Positions 9,714 to 18,135 of a stretch of DNA of 64,000 nt are shown one piece after another. Under the pieces are notes generated by a model. The model was not told the origin of the DNA. It worked only from the letters and a program-made list of their open reading frames with translations, and made no database searches. Made by a program: the position numbers and the translations under genes. Source of the DNA: Vreelandella neptunia (lineage in GTDB: Bacteria > Pseudomonadota > Gammaproteobacteria > Pseudomonadales > Halomonadaceae). The stretch lies in the NCBI RefSeq assembly GCF_022489065.1, contig NZ_JAKVTW010000007.1, positions 124,001 to 188,000 on the forward strand, given 5' to 3'. Positions within the stretch are counted from its first letter, which is position 1. Each line of letters opens with the position of its first letter.

Positions 9714-10331
9714 ATGCTCGCTAGCAATGTCGTTGCCTTAGTGATGGCGGCGGGTTATTCGCGCCGATATGGCAAGGATGATAAGCGCTGCGCGAAGCTT
9801 GCCGATGGCCGCTCGCTGTTGGCAGCCTCTGTCGCGAAGGCCGAACAAGCTTTCCCTTTGCTGCGCGTGGCAGTGCGCGCAGAAGATGACGCCAAGCTGC
9901 TAGGGCTGGCAGAACACACGCCCTTGATTCGACTTCATCAGGCGCATTTAGGGTTAGGCGCAAGCCTCGCCGAAGCAGTGAGGGCGCTTAGCCACGACGC
10001 CCAACTGAATAGCGGCGAAGCGGTGGCGATTTTATTGGGCGATATGCCCTGGATTAAGCAGGAGACGCTGCTTTCGTTACAGCGATTAGCTACGCGCGAC
10101 ACCATCCTGCGGCCTTGCCATGAAGGCAAGCCAGGGCATCCGGTTATTTTCGGGCGTACTCTTTGGCCCGCGCTTGAAACGCTAACTGGCCGCACCGGTG
10201 CTAAAGACATTATTCGCGACAACGCTGCCCATTACCGCACGTATGCTGTGCAGGATGCTGGCACCTTGATCGATATCGACACGCCAGCGGGCTTAGTGGT
10301 ACCAGAGCACACTACCCCTGACGAAGCGTGA
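9714..10331 (+). CDS. mocA: MocA-like molybdenum cofactor cytidylyltransferase
   Basis: A 205-residue nucleotidyltransferase of the MobA-like fold. The nucleotide-binding loop VMAAGYSRRYGKDDK is N-terminal, LLGDMPW is the metal-binding region, and HPVIFGRTLW with TGRTGAKDIIRD is typical of the MocA branch. MocA adds CMP to Mo-molybdopterin to form the dinucleotide used by xanthine oxidase-family enzymes of the Pao type. It lies divergent from the paoABC-like operon (160 nt between chosen starts), which supports cofactor supply for that enzyme. The 3' end overlaps the convergent phosphoesterase by 20 nt. Confidence 0.8.
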   Translation: MLASNVVALVMAAGYSRRYGKDDKRCAKLADGRSLLAASVAKAEQAFPLLRVAVRAEDDAKLLGLAEHTPLIRLHQAHLGLGASLAEAVRALSHDAQLNSGEAVAILLGDMPWIKQETLLSLQRLATRDTILRPCHEGKPGHPVIFGRTLWPALETLTGRTGAKDIIRDNAAHYRTYAVQDAGTLIDIDTPAGLVVPEHTTPDEA

Positions 10332-11439
10332 TGCGGGTTAGCTCGGCGGGCTTGCCGAGACGCAGAGCAAACCCAGGCCACAACCCGGTGCCATTATTAA
10401 CGTAAAGGGTCATATCTTGAACATCATAGACGCCTGAAACGAAGCCATTGTTGGCGTTGGCCACCAGCCGGTCAAAGCCAACGATCATTCCCCCATGGGT
10501 ATGCCCGGAAAGCTGTAGATCCACCCCGGCAGCGGCCGCCGCAGCGGCGTTTCGGGGCTGATGATCCAGCATAATAATCGGCGAGTCTTCTGGTGCCCCT
10601 GCTATCGCCTCATCTACATTCGGTGCAGGAAAAGCATGTCCTCCTGCCGTAAAGTCTGTAACACCCGCCAGCACTAAATTGGCGCCCTCGTTTTCGATCA
10701 CAACATGTTGATTCGCCAATACCTGCATGCCGAGCGTCTGGTAATACGCCATCCACTGGGGATAACCAAAATAGTACTCATGATTACCTGGAATGGTATA
10801 AACACCGTCTGGCGCTGAGAGTGCCTGCAGCGGCGCCACATCAGCGCGACGCACATCAAGGTCGCCATCGATCAGGTCGCCGGTGATGACAATTAAATTT
10901 GGCTCAAGCGCATTGGCCTGCGCCACCACCGCTTCAACCCAAGGGGCTTCAAACAACCGGCTAATGTGCAGATCGGTTAACTGCACGATCTCATAGCCTT
11001 CGAACGCCGCTGGAAGCCCTTGAATGGTCACCTCAACATCCTTCACCGCAGGCACCCGCGCTGCTTGGCTAACAGCAAAAGCAGCCACGCCTAATGCCAA
11101 CGCTCCCATGCTGTAGCGCAGTAACGATGGAATCGCGTTACGCTTTCTTTTTATGGCCATCAGCACGAGTGCCATCACATCAACCACTATCTGGAGCACC
11201 GCTAGAAATAGCATCGTGCCGAAAATCCAATTGACGGCGAGTACGATGATTCTTGGTACCTCAGGAGAAAACATCGAACCAAAGGCTATCAACGTCAGCC
11301 AGTGGTGCTGAGCCACCAATAGCAGCACAACGCTGAGCAGGCCCTTAAACCAGAGCGGCCACTTAAGGGGTATTAAGTAACGGAAAATAACAATCAGACA
11401 GGGAATGGCGACAACGAAATGAAACATAGAGATGCTCAT
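10312..11439 (-). CDS. Membrane-anchored metallophosphoesterase (YkuE-like)
   Basis: A 375-residue protein. Residues 1-125 hold about four membrane helices. The calcineurin-like phosphoesterase domain follows, with the metal ligands QLTDLHISR (Asp156, His158), ITGDLIDGD, IPGNHEYY and SGHTHGG in canonical order. Members of this branch hydrolyse phosphate esters or pyrophosphates of lipid-linked substrates at the membrane (YkuE / LpxG-like); the substrate is not known here. Its stop lies inside the 3' end of mocA. Confidence 0.8.
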   Translation of the reverse strand: MSISMFHFVVAIPCLIVIFRYLIPLKWPLWFKGLLSVVLLLVAQHHWLTLIAFGSMFSPEVPRIIVLAVNWIFGTMLFLAVLQIVVDVMALVLMAIKRKRNAIPSLLRYSMGALALGVAAFAVSQAARVPAVKDVEVTIQGLPAAFEGYEIVQLTDLHISRLFEAPWVEAVVAQANALEPNLIVITGDLIDGDLDVRRADVAPLQALSAPDGVYTIPGNHEYYFGYPQWMAYYQTLGMQVLANQHVVIENEGANLVLAGVTDFTAGGHAFPAPNVDEAIAGAPEDSPIIMLDHQPRNAAAAAAAGVDLQLSGHTHGGMIVGFDRLVANANNGFVSGVYDVQDMTLYVNNGTGLWPGFALRLGKPAELTRITLRQG

Positions 11440-11493
11440 GAAAGGGAAGAAGCGCGGTGCACAGCCACGCGAATATTTGGCCTACAAAGGTGC

Positions 11494-11892
11494 CTACTGC
11501 TTGGCCATCAGCGCGACGACAGCAAGCGCAAGCCACCCGGCCATTAGCAAAACGCCGCCGATGGGCGTCACAATGCCAAGACTCAACCCTGCTAACGCCA
11601 TCAAATAGAGCGAACCTGAAAAACACGCAACACCCAGCGCCCAAAGCGCCACTACCCAGCGCTGACCGGCCAGCGGCTGCACTTGGCGCCACACCAGCAC
11701 GATCATAATGGCCAGCGTGTGCCACGCTTGATAGCGCACGCCGGTTTCGACGGCACTCACCATAGCTTGCGTAGTACGCGCCGCCAGCCCATGCGCTGCG
11801 TAAGCCCCGAGTATCACCATCATGGCACCCGAAAGTGCTGCCACACACCACCACACTTTATCTACTCGCTGCGCGTTACACTTCTGTTCCAC
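11494..11892 (-). CDS. DUF423 membrane protein
   Basis: A small integral membrane protein of the DUF423 (YgdD/YwdK) family with four helices. It starts with [20 protein letters not shown] and contains the family segment [13 protein letters not shown] near the second helix. The function of the family is unknown. I chose the GTG at 11892 because GGGAG lies 7 nt upstream, which gives 132 residues, the usual size. The frame is open to an ATG at 11940, but the added residues are hydrophilic and not family-like. It is divergent from thiS. Confidence 0.75.
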   Translation of the reverse strand: MEQKCNAQRVDKVWWCVAALSGAMMVILGAYAAHGLAARTTQAMVSAVETGVRYQAWHTLAIMIVLVWRQVQPLAGQRWVVALWALGVACFSGSLYLMALAGLSLGIVTPIGGVLLMAGWLALAVVALMAKQ

Positions 11893-12012
11893 TTTCCTGC
11901 TCCCATATTCATTTGCGCACAGCGCGTTGATTGCACCCACGGCGTACCTTGCGCGGCGCTAAACCGCTACAATAGAGAACGAACTGCCACGACGAATGAG
12001 ACGCACCCCTTT

Positions 12013-12219
12013 ATGTCTATACAGATATGTCTAAACGGTGAACCCCATACACTGGCGACCGGCCTAACCGCTGCCGACCTCGTTGAACAGCTGGGTCTTA
12101 GTGGTCGTCGCATTGCCGTTGAAATTAACGAAGAGATCGTCCCTCGCAGCCAACACGCCGACACCCCTCTGGCCGATGGTGACCACGTAGAAGTGGTGCA
12201 TGCGATTGGCGGCGGCTAA
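12013..12219 (+). CDS. thiS: Sulfur carrier protein ThiS
   Basis: A 68-residue ubiquitin-like carrier that is thiocarboxylated at its C-terminal Gly and donates sulfur to the thiazole of thiamine. It starts [10 protein letters not shown], has the middle [10 protein letters not shown] typical of ThiS, and ends HAIGGG. The true start is the internal ATG at 12013, well inside a longer open frame. It is followed 10 nt later by thiG. I see no TPP riboswitch in the 120 nt upstream. Confidence 0.93.
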   Translation: MSIQICLNGEPHTLATGLTAADLVEQLGLSGRRIAVEINEEIVPRSQHADTPLADGDHVEVVHAIGGG

Positions 12220-12229
12220 AGGAAACACT

Positions 12230-13024
12230 ATGACGCAACTACTCAATACGCCGCTAACCATTGCCGGACGCGATTTTAACTCGCGTTTGCTGGTTGGCAC
12301 TGGCAAATACAAAGATTTTACCGAAACCGGTGCTGCCATTGCCCAAAGCGGCGCTGATATCGTTACCTTTGCAGTGCGCCGTACTAACTTAGGCCAGGAC
12401 GCCGATGCGCCCAACCTATTAGACGTTATTTCACCCGCACGCTACACCCTACTGCCCAATACCGCAGGGTGTTACAACGCTAAAGATGCCGTGCGCACCT
12501 GCCGCTTGGCTCGTGAGCTGCTCGACGGTCATAACCTGGTCAAGCTGGAAGTGCTCGGCGATGATCACACACTCTACCCCAACGTGGTAGAAACCCTGAA
12601 AGCCGCCGAAACGCTGCTCGCCGACGGTTTTGATGTGATGGTGTACACCAGCGACGACCCTATTGTGGCACGCGAATTGGAAGCTATGGGCTGCTGCGCC
12701 ATCATGCCGCTGGGTTCGCTCATTGGCTCGGGCCACGGCATTCAGAACCCGCACAACGTGCGCCTGATTGTTGAGCAAAGCAGCGTGCCAGTGCTGGTAG
12801 ACGCGGGCATTGGCACGGCATCAGACGCCGCCATGGCCATGGAGCTTGGCTGCGATGGCGTGCTTTTAAACAGCGCCATTGCCCACGCTCGCGATCCGCT
12901 ACGCATGGCCAACGCCATGAAACTGGCCGTTGAAGCCGGTCGCGATGCGTTTTTAGCGGGCCGTATGCCCCGCCGTCAATCCGCTGATCCTTCTTCACCT
13001 TTTGCTGGCCGTATTAACGGTTAA
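12230..13024 (+). CDS. thiG: Thiazole synthase
   Basis: Makes the thiazole phosphate moiety of thiamine from deoxyxylulose-5-phosphate, dehydroglycine and ThiS thiocarboxylate; cytoplasmic TIM barrel. The 264-residue protein shows [11 protein letters not shown] at the N-terminus, the Schiff-base Lys in [10 protein letters not shown], and the phosphate-binding [17 protein letters not shown] 12230 is chosen because AAAGGA lies 6 nt upstream and the family begins there. It forms an operon with thiS and probably trmB. Confidence 0.95.
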   Translation: MTQLLNTPLTIAGRDFNSRLLVGTGKYKDFTETGAAIAQSGADIVTFAVRRTNLGQDADAPNLLDVISPARYTLLPNTAGCYNAKDAVRTCRLARELLDGHNLVKLEVLGDDHTLYPNVVETLKAAETLLADGFDVMVYTSDDPIVARELEAMGCCAIMPLGSLIGSGHGIQNPHNVRLIVEQSSVPVLVDAGIGTASDAAMAMELGCDGVLLNSAIAHARDPLRMANAMKLAVEAGRDAFLAGRMPRRQSADPSSPFAGRING

Positions 13025-13039
13025 TTGATTCGAGACCCC

Positions 13040-13810
13040 ATGACTGAACCTAATAACCCTGCGCACACAAGCAACGCCGAAGCCGACAGCGACGCCACCA
13101 CCGGCCCAGAAGGCCAGGACGCACCGCTGCATCGTCGCGGCATTAAAAGCTATGTGATCCGCGCGGGTCGCATGACCCAGGCACAAAACCGTGGGCTAGA
13201 AGACGTTTGGCCGCGCTTTGGCCTAACCATCGCCGATGGCCGCCAAGACCTGGACGCCCTATTTGGCCGTCAGGCACCCCGCGTGGCCGAGATTGGCTTT
13301 GGCATGGGCAACTCGCTAATTGAGCAGGCTGAGACACACCCTGATACCGACTTTATCGGCATTGAAGTGCACGCCCCTGGCGTAGGCAAACTGCTTGATG
13401 AAGTCGATAAACGCGGCCTGAGCAACCTTCGCGTCTACCGCGAAGACGCTCTGGCAGTGCTGGAGCAGTGCCTGCCAGAAGGCTCGCTGACCACCCTGCA
13501 ACTGTTCTTCCCCGACCCCTGGCCAAAGAAGAAACACCACAAACGTCGCATCGTGCAGCCTGCGTTTATAGAGCTGATTCGCACCCGCTTGATGCCCGGT
13601 GGCACCTTCCATATGGCCACTGATTGGGAAGCCTATGCAGAGTGGATGGCAGAAGTAATGGAAGCAGCCCCCGGCTATACCAATACCGCCAGTGCCGAAA
13701 CCGCGCCTTACGTGCCGCGCCCGGCATTTCGACCACTGACCAAGTTTGAAGCCCGCGGTGAAAAACTCGGTCACGGGGTTTGGGATTTGATTTATCGTCG
13801 GGAAGGGTAA
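13040..13810 (+). CDS. trmB: tRNA (guanine-N7)-methyltransferase
   Basis: S-adenosylmethionine-dependent enzyme that forms m7G46 in tRNA. The 256-residue product has the SAM loop [10 protein letters not shown] and the signature [15 protein letters not shown], which holds the catalytic Asp and the tRNA-contacting Lys/Arg. The C-terminus [15 protein letters not shown] is also diagnostic. A TTG at 13025 directly abuts the thiG stop and is an alternative start; ATG 13040 is preferred. Residues 1-30 are a variable polar tail. The thiG-trmB adjacency recurs in gammaproteobacteria. Confidence 0.93.
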   Translation: MTEPNNPAHTSNAEADSDATTGPEGQDAPLHRRGIKSYVIRAGRMTQAQNRGLEDVWPRFGLTIADGRQDLDALFGRQAPRVAEIGFGMGNSLIEQAETHPDTDFIGIEVHAPGVGKLLDEVDKRGLSNLRVYREDALAVLEQCLPEGSLTTLQLFFPDPWPKKKHHKRRIVQPAFIELIRTRLMPGGTFHMATDWEAYAEWMAEVMEAAPGYTNTASAETAPYVPRPAFRPLTKFEARGEKLGHGVWDLIYRREG

Positions 13811-13925
13811 ACCGAGCAATAGCTAAGTTGAGCAGCCCTATGCGGGCTGTATCTACCTACCGCTAGCCTAGCTTAGCTTAGCCTTTAAGCATTCTACTTT
13901 GTGGGTAAGTCGTCTGTTCTGGCTG

Positions 13926-14849
13926 CTAACTTACATTGAGCGACGTTAATATGCCCATTTGATGCAAACTGTCGATTTCAGCGTATATCTCTTCGCAGAA
14001 GGATTCAGCCACATTACTTAATGGCTTGTGTTTAGATTTAAGTAAGGCTATTTCCCACTCAATGGTTGGCTCCATAGGCTTTGATACGACGGCTGTTCCC
14101 TGAAGTAGTAACTCAGCAATGGGGTCAATCACTGCAACGCCTAACCCGCGATCAACTAGTGCGCAAACCCCGCGCATATGGCGCATTTCAGCGGCAATAT
14201 GCCTTTTAATATCCACTGTCTGCATAATGTAGTCCACTCGGGCACGCAATGGGCTATCCGCCATCAGCTCCACGAATGTCTGATTTTGTAAGCTAGTAAG
14301 AGCCACCACCTCTTGTTTAGCGAGTGGGTGCGTACGATGCATGATGCACCTAGCAGAACAGCGCGCAAGACTACTAACCGTCGCCCCATAAGTGTCTGCT
14401 TCAAGTGTTATCCCGAGCGCTACATCACAGGTATTGTTGTCGATCATCTTTAGTAACTCTTGCAACCCAGCGTCGATGACTCGAACACCCACATTAGGAT
14501 GATTTTGTTTAAAGCGCTTAATCACATCGAGTAAAAAGGTATCGCAAAATATTGGTTGCGCGGCTACAACGACACTGCCTAATTGGTTATTGGCAATAGC
14601 ATCCGCATCTTTTTGAGTGTCTCGAATACTCGACATAAGCCGTAAAACGGATGCGTGGTATAAAAATGCTTCTGACGTTGGCGACAACTGATTACGGCTA
14701 CGTTTGAATAACGCGAAGCCTAGTTCATCCTCTAAACCGATCAGCAAACGACTCACCATTGATTGACTAATGCCTAACGTTTCTGCGGCAGCCTTCGTAG
14801 TGCCGTGTTTCATAAAGGCGTCAAACGCTTCAATCTCTTTTATTTTCAT
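13926..14849 (-). CDS. LysR-type regulator, divergent from TTT transporter
   Basis: A 307-residue LysR-family protein. The N-terminal winged helix-turn-helix (TTKAAAETLGISQSMVSRLL, residues 17-36) is followed by a periplasmic-binding-protein-like effector domain beginning VVVAAQPIF. It reads away from the tctCBA genes across a 227-bp intergenic region that holds a perfect TTGTTGCAACAA palindrome, so it very probably controls that transporter. By eye its base composition is more A+T-rich than its neighbours. The effector is unknown; a carboxylate taken up by the transporter is the natural guess. Confidence 0.85.
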   Translation of the reverse strand: MKIKEIEAFDAFMKHGTTKAAAETLGISQSMVSRLLIGLEDELGFALFKRSRNQLSPTSEAFLYHASVLRLMSSIRDTQKDADAIANNQLGSVVVAAQPIFCDTFLLDVIKRFKQNHPNVGVRVIDAGLQELLKMIDNNTCDVALGITLEADTYGATVSSLARCSARCIMHRTHPLAKQEVVALTSLQNQTFVELMADSPLRARVDYIMQTVDIKRHIAAEMRHMRGVCALVDRGLGVAVIDPIAELLLQGTAVVSKPMEPTIEWEIALLKSKHKPLSNVAESFCEEIYAEIDSLHQMGILTSLNVS

Positions 14850-14968
14850 AATCTTAAATTCTCTTTAATAACTATTAGCTTACCTAATGGCAGATAAAAA
14901 TAACCTTTATAAACAGTAAGCTTGCAACTTTGGGCCACCACTAGAACAAAAACGAATACTAAACTGAA

Positions 14969-14980
14969 TTGTTGCAACAA
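14969..14980. promoter_or_regulatory. Candidate LysR operator palindrome
   Basis: TTGTTGCAACAA is a perfect 12-bp dyad (AATTGTTGCAACAAATT with near-matching flanks). It lies midway between the divergent LysR gene and tctC, the usual place for a LysR recognition site. Confidence 0.45.
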
Positions 14981-15076
14981 ATTTCATACTTGTCTATGTT
15001 AAAAGCGCTGAATTCAATTAACGTTGGTAGCAACTCTTTCAATAACAGCTATGCAACAACCATTGCGGAGACAAGT

Positions 15077-16042
15077 ATGAAACTCACCTTAAGCTTAGCG
15101 GCAGCAACGGTACTCGCTGCCTCCACGGCCTACGCTCAGAGCTACCCCTCCGAACCCGTCACGCTGGTAGTCCCTTATGGCCCAGGCGGCGCCTCTGATC
15201 TAGCTGGTCGAGCTCTTGCGGAGTCTGCTCGCGAATATTTAGGACAGCCTGTCACTGTCGTTAATCAAGCTGGCGCAGGTGGAATGACCGGAGCTCGCGA
15301 TGTGACACAGGCAGACCCCGATGGATACACCCTACTTTTAGCTCGCGTAGGCATGGCGCTGTCACCGGCGGTAAACGAAAACAGCAGCGTTGATTGGGAT
15401 GAGTACACCTTCATCAGCCCGCTTGAAGCCACACCAATGATTCTTGCGGTGGCCGAAGACTCACCTTATGAAAGCGTTGAGGATTTGCTGGAAGGCATCG
15501 AAAACGACCCTGGCGCGATGAGCTATGCCGCCTCCGGCGCCACTGCCATAGATGGCTTTACCGTGCAGTCACTACTGGCTGATGCGGAAATGGATCCGCT
15601 GACGGCGGCAACATTGATTCCTTACCGGGGTGGCGGTGAACTCGCGACAGCATTACTGGGTGGGCATGTTGATTTTCTCGCCATTGCTGCTGCTTCGCTA
15701 ATGCCCCATATCGAGAGTGGCGATATGCGTCCATTAATGGTGTTTTCACCAGAGCGTATGGAAGCACTACCGGACGTACCTACTGCTGAAGAGAAGGGGT
15801 ATGAACTGGCTGGGCAAGTGATTGGCTGGAGCGCGCTGTATGGCCCGCCAGACCTACCGGAAGAAGTGCTGAACACCTGGGCCGAGGTAATGGAGCAGGT
15901 TACTGAAGATGAAATGTGGCTCAGCCGTGCCGATGATCGCGGCTCAATTTCCACTATCGGTAGTGTCGATATGGAGACTTATGCAAAGGAGCAATATGAG
16001 TTTTATCGCACCTTAGCAGAACAGTTTGGCTACTTGGAGTGA
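15077..16042 (+). CDS. TTT transporter substrate-binding protein (TctC/Bug family)
   Basis: Periplasmic receptor of a tripartite tricarboxylate transporter, 321 residues, with a signal peptide (residues 1-20, ending AYAQ). The Bug-family start YPSEPVTLVVPYGPGGASD contains the ligand-binding loop, and YTLLLAR and FLAIAAASLMPHI follow as usual. The family binds carboxylates such as citrate, glutamate or aromatic acids, so the ligand cannot be assigned. ATG 15077 is chosen for GGAG upstream and the clean signal peptide. First gene of the tctC-tctB-tctA-argE-like unit. Confidence 0.88.
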   Translation: MKLTLSLAAATVLAASTAYAQSYPSEPVTLVVPYGPGGASDLAGRALAESAREYLGQPVTVVNQAGAGGMTGARDVTQADPDGYTLLLARVGMALSPAVNENSSVDWDEYTFISPLEATPMILAVAEDSPYESVEDLLEGIENDPGAMSYAASGATAIDGFTVQSLLADAEMDPLTAATLIPYRGGGELATALLGGHVDFLAIAAASLMPHIESGDMRPLMVFSPERMEALPDVPTAEEKGYELAGQVIGWSALYGPPDLPEEVLNTWAEVMEQVTEDEMWLSRADDRGSISTIGSVDMETYAKEQYEFYRTLAEQFGYLE

Positions 16043-16098
16043 GTCTGCGCTAAACACTTTGCTGTCACTACAAATATCATTTACTCACTGGAGGGGTC

Positions 16099-16602
16099 AT
16101 GGGTATAACACGCGGTTTAGTGATTACAGCGCTGTTCGGTATCGTTCTATTTTTACTGATTCCAGCCTATGTTCCCCGCCCGCGCTTTATTCCTGGGTTT
16201 GCGCCACCGCCTGACATGTGGCCACGAACGGTTTCCATATTAGGTATGGTGCTAGGGATACTGCTCGTTGGGCTGACGTTTTCACGTAAAACCGAAGCCA
16301 TCGCCGATCCTGAAGACGCCCGCTCAATACGCGGCGATACGCCGCTTGCCACACTACTCATGCGCTTCGGTTGGACGGTACTCGCCTTCGTGCTCTTCAT
16401 TGGCTCAGTGATGCTGCTTGGGTTTTTGCTATCGAGCATCCTGCTGTTAGTGGCGATGTTGATACTGACGGGTTATTGGCGCCACAAAGTAGTGGCCGCC
16501 ATCGTTGCCGTTGCACTCCCTCTGGTTCTCTACCTGTTTTTCTCCAGCGCACTCAATACGCGTTTCCCTGTCGGCAGCCTTTTCAAGGCTATCGGTATTT
16601 AA
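16099..16602 (+). CDS. TTT transporter small membrane subunit (TctB)
   Basis: A 167-residue membrane protein with about four helices and the low sequence conservation typical of TctB. The first helix (residues 5-25) precedes a FIPGFAPPPDMWPR segment that recurs in the family. GGAGG lies 6 nt before the ATG. It sits between the binding protein (56-nt gap) and TctA (25-nt gap), the standard TTT gene order. Confidence 0.85.
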   Translation: MGITRGLVITALFGIVLFLLIPAYVPRPRFIPGFAPPPDMWPRTVSILGMVLGILLVGLTFSRKTEAIADPEDARSIRGDTPLATLLMRFGWTVLAFVLFIGSVMLLGFLLSSILLLVAMLILTGYWRHKVVAAIVAVALPLVLYLFFSSALNTRFPVGSLFKAIGI

Positions 16603-16627
16603 CTTACCGCGTATAGGACTGACTACT

Positions 16628-18100
16628 ATGCTCAATGACCTGCTGGTTGCCTTCCAGGCGGTTGCCACCCTTGAGAATTTTTTGATCATGGCCGCTGGTA
16701 TTTGGGGTGGCGTGATTATCGGCGCCATTCCAGGCATGACCGGCACCATGGCGGTTACGCTGGCGTTGCCCTTTACGTTTTATATGCAGCCGATCCCGAG
16801 TATTTTACTGCTTGTTGCGCTCTACAAAGGCTCAACCTACGGCGGCTCGGTATCCGCGATATTGATCAAGACACCAGGCACCGCGTCGGCCGCCTGTACC
16901 ACCCTCGACGGCTACCCATTAGCCCAACAAGGAAAGGCGGGCAAAGCCCTTAACATGGCGCTCTATTCGTCCTGTACCGGGGATTTTATCTCCAACCTCT
17001 CGCTGATTTTCATTGCCGCACCGCTGGCACTCCTCGCGCTACGGATAGGGCCACCCGAATACTTTATGCTGATGATATTCGCGCTCACTACCGTTGCGGG
17101 TGTATCGGGGCGTTCGCTACTGCTTGGTCTTGTATCGGCTTGTTTAGGGCTTCTGTTAGCCACCGTAGGCGAAGACATGTATGGCTCGTTTCGCTTTGAT
17201 CTCACCGTTGACATGCAGAGCGGCCTTGCGGTCGCGCCCGTGCTGATTGGCCTGTTTGCGATCCCTGAGCTGCTTAAGATTATTGTGTTTCGTAACAACC
17301 AAAACCATAAGCCCATGCAGCTGGGCGATAACCACGTAACAAGAGATGAGCTGCGCGGATCCTTAAAGGCAATGCTCAAAGGCAGCATGATTGGTGTTGT
17401 GATGGGGGCCATTCCCGGCATTGGCCCCTCGGCAGCGGCGTTCTCTTCCTACGGGGAAGCACAGCGCAGCTCAAAGAATCGCGAGAACTTTGGCAAAGGC
17501 GAACTGGAAGGAATCGCAGCTTCAGAGTCCGCCAATAATGGTTGCTGTGGTTCCACCATGATTCCCCTGTTAGCGCTGGGCGTGCCGGGCGATGTGATAA
17601 CTGGCGTGATGCTGGGCGCTTTTATGATTCACGGCATGACCCCAGGACCGATGCTGTTTGAGAACAACCTACATGAGGTTTACATGCTATTTATTGGCAT
17701 GCTGTTCTCATCTGTTTTGCTATTTGGTGCAGGCAAAGCAACGATGCGCTTTTTCTCGCATATTTCGCGGATTCCCCCAGGTTTGATGGCGCCTATCGTG
17801 CTTGCGCTATGCGTCTTCGGTATTTTTTCGATCTCCAACAGTATGTATGACGTGATCGTACTGCTGGCAATGGGTGTCTTTGGCTTTTTCATGTTCCTGT
17901 TCGCCATTCCCGCCGCCCCCTTTTTAATCGCCTTCATTCTTGGCCCGATGCTGGAGGAGAACCTGCGTCGTGCCCTTGCGCTCTCTCGTGGAGATCCAAG
18001 CATTCTGGTGTCATCGCCTATCACCTGGCTATTCGCCTCACTGGCAATATTCGTCGTGGTGGTAACGATTCGTCAGCAGCTTAAGAAGGCCAACGCCTGA
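16628..18100 (+). CDS. TTT transporter large permease (TctA)
   Basis: Channel-forming subunit, 490 residues with about twelve membrane helices. The family signature IIGAIPGMTGTMAVTLALP lies in the first part, and its inverted-repeat partner VMGAIPGIGPSAAAF lies in the second half. KTPGTASAACTTLDGYPLAQQGKAGKAL is also typical. It works with the preceding TctB and TctC in ion-driven carboxylate uptake. ATG 16628 is chosen over the open frame from 16505, which overlaps tctB. Confidence 0.9.
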   Translation: MLNDLLVAFQAVATLENFLIMAAGIWGGVIIGAIPGMTGTMAVTLALPFTFYMQPIPSILLLVALYKGSTYGGSVSAILIKTPGTASAACTTLDGYPLAQQGKAGKALNMALYSSCTGDFISNLSLIFIAAPLALLALRIGPPEYFMLMIFALTTVAGVSGRSLLLGLVSACLGLLLATVGEDMYGSFRFDLTVDMQSGLAVAPVLIGLFAIPELLKIIVFRNNQNHKPMQLGDNHVTRDELRGSLKAMLKGSMIGVVMGAIPGIGPSAAAFSSYGEAQRSSKNRENFGKGELEGIAASESANNGCCGSTMIPLLALGVPGDVITGVMLGAFMIHGMTPGPMLFENNLHEVYMLFIGMLFSSVLLFGAGKATMRFFSHISRIPPGLMAPIVLALCVFGIFSISNSMYDVIVLLAMGVFGFFMFLFAIPAAPFLIAFILGPMLEENLRRALALSRGDPSILVSSPITWLFASLAIFVVVVTIRQQLKKANA

Positions 18101-18135
18101 GCCATTGATTCCCTTATTGCCAAGGATTTAACGTT

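Noticed and set aside
10312-10331. Overlapping convergent 3' ends (also at 40984-41002) as an antisense control system
   Set aside because: Short convergent overlaps are common in compact genomes; nothing else points to regulation.
13833-13849. CAGCCC/GGGCTG hairpin after trmB as a terminator
   Set aside because: Only 6 bp and no T-tract; termination there cannot be supported.
13862-13882. Short CTAGC/TTAGC repeat after trmB
   Set aside because: Three or four very short copies; too small to distinguish from chance.
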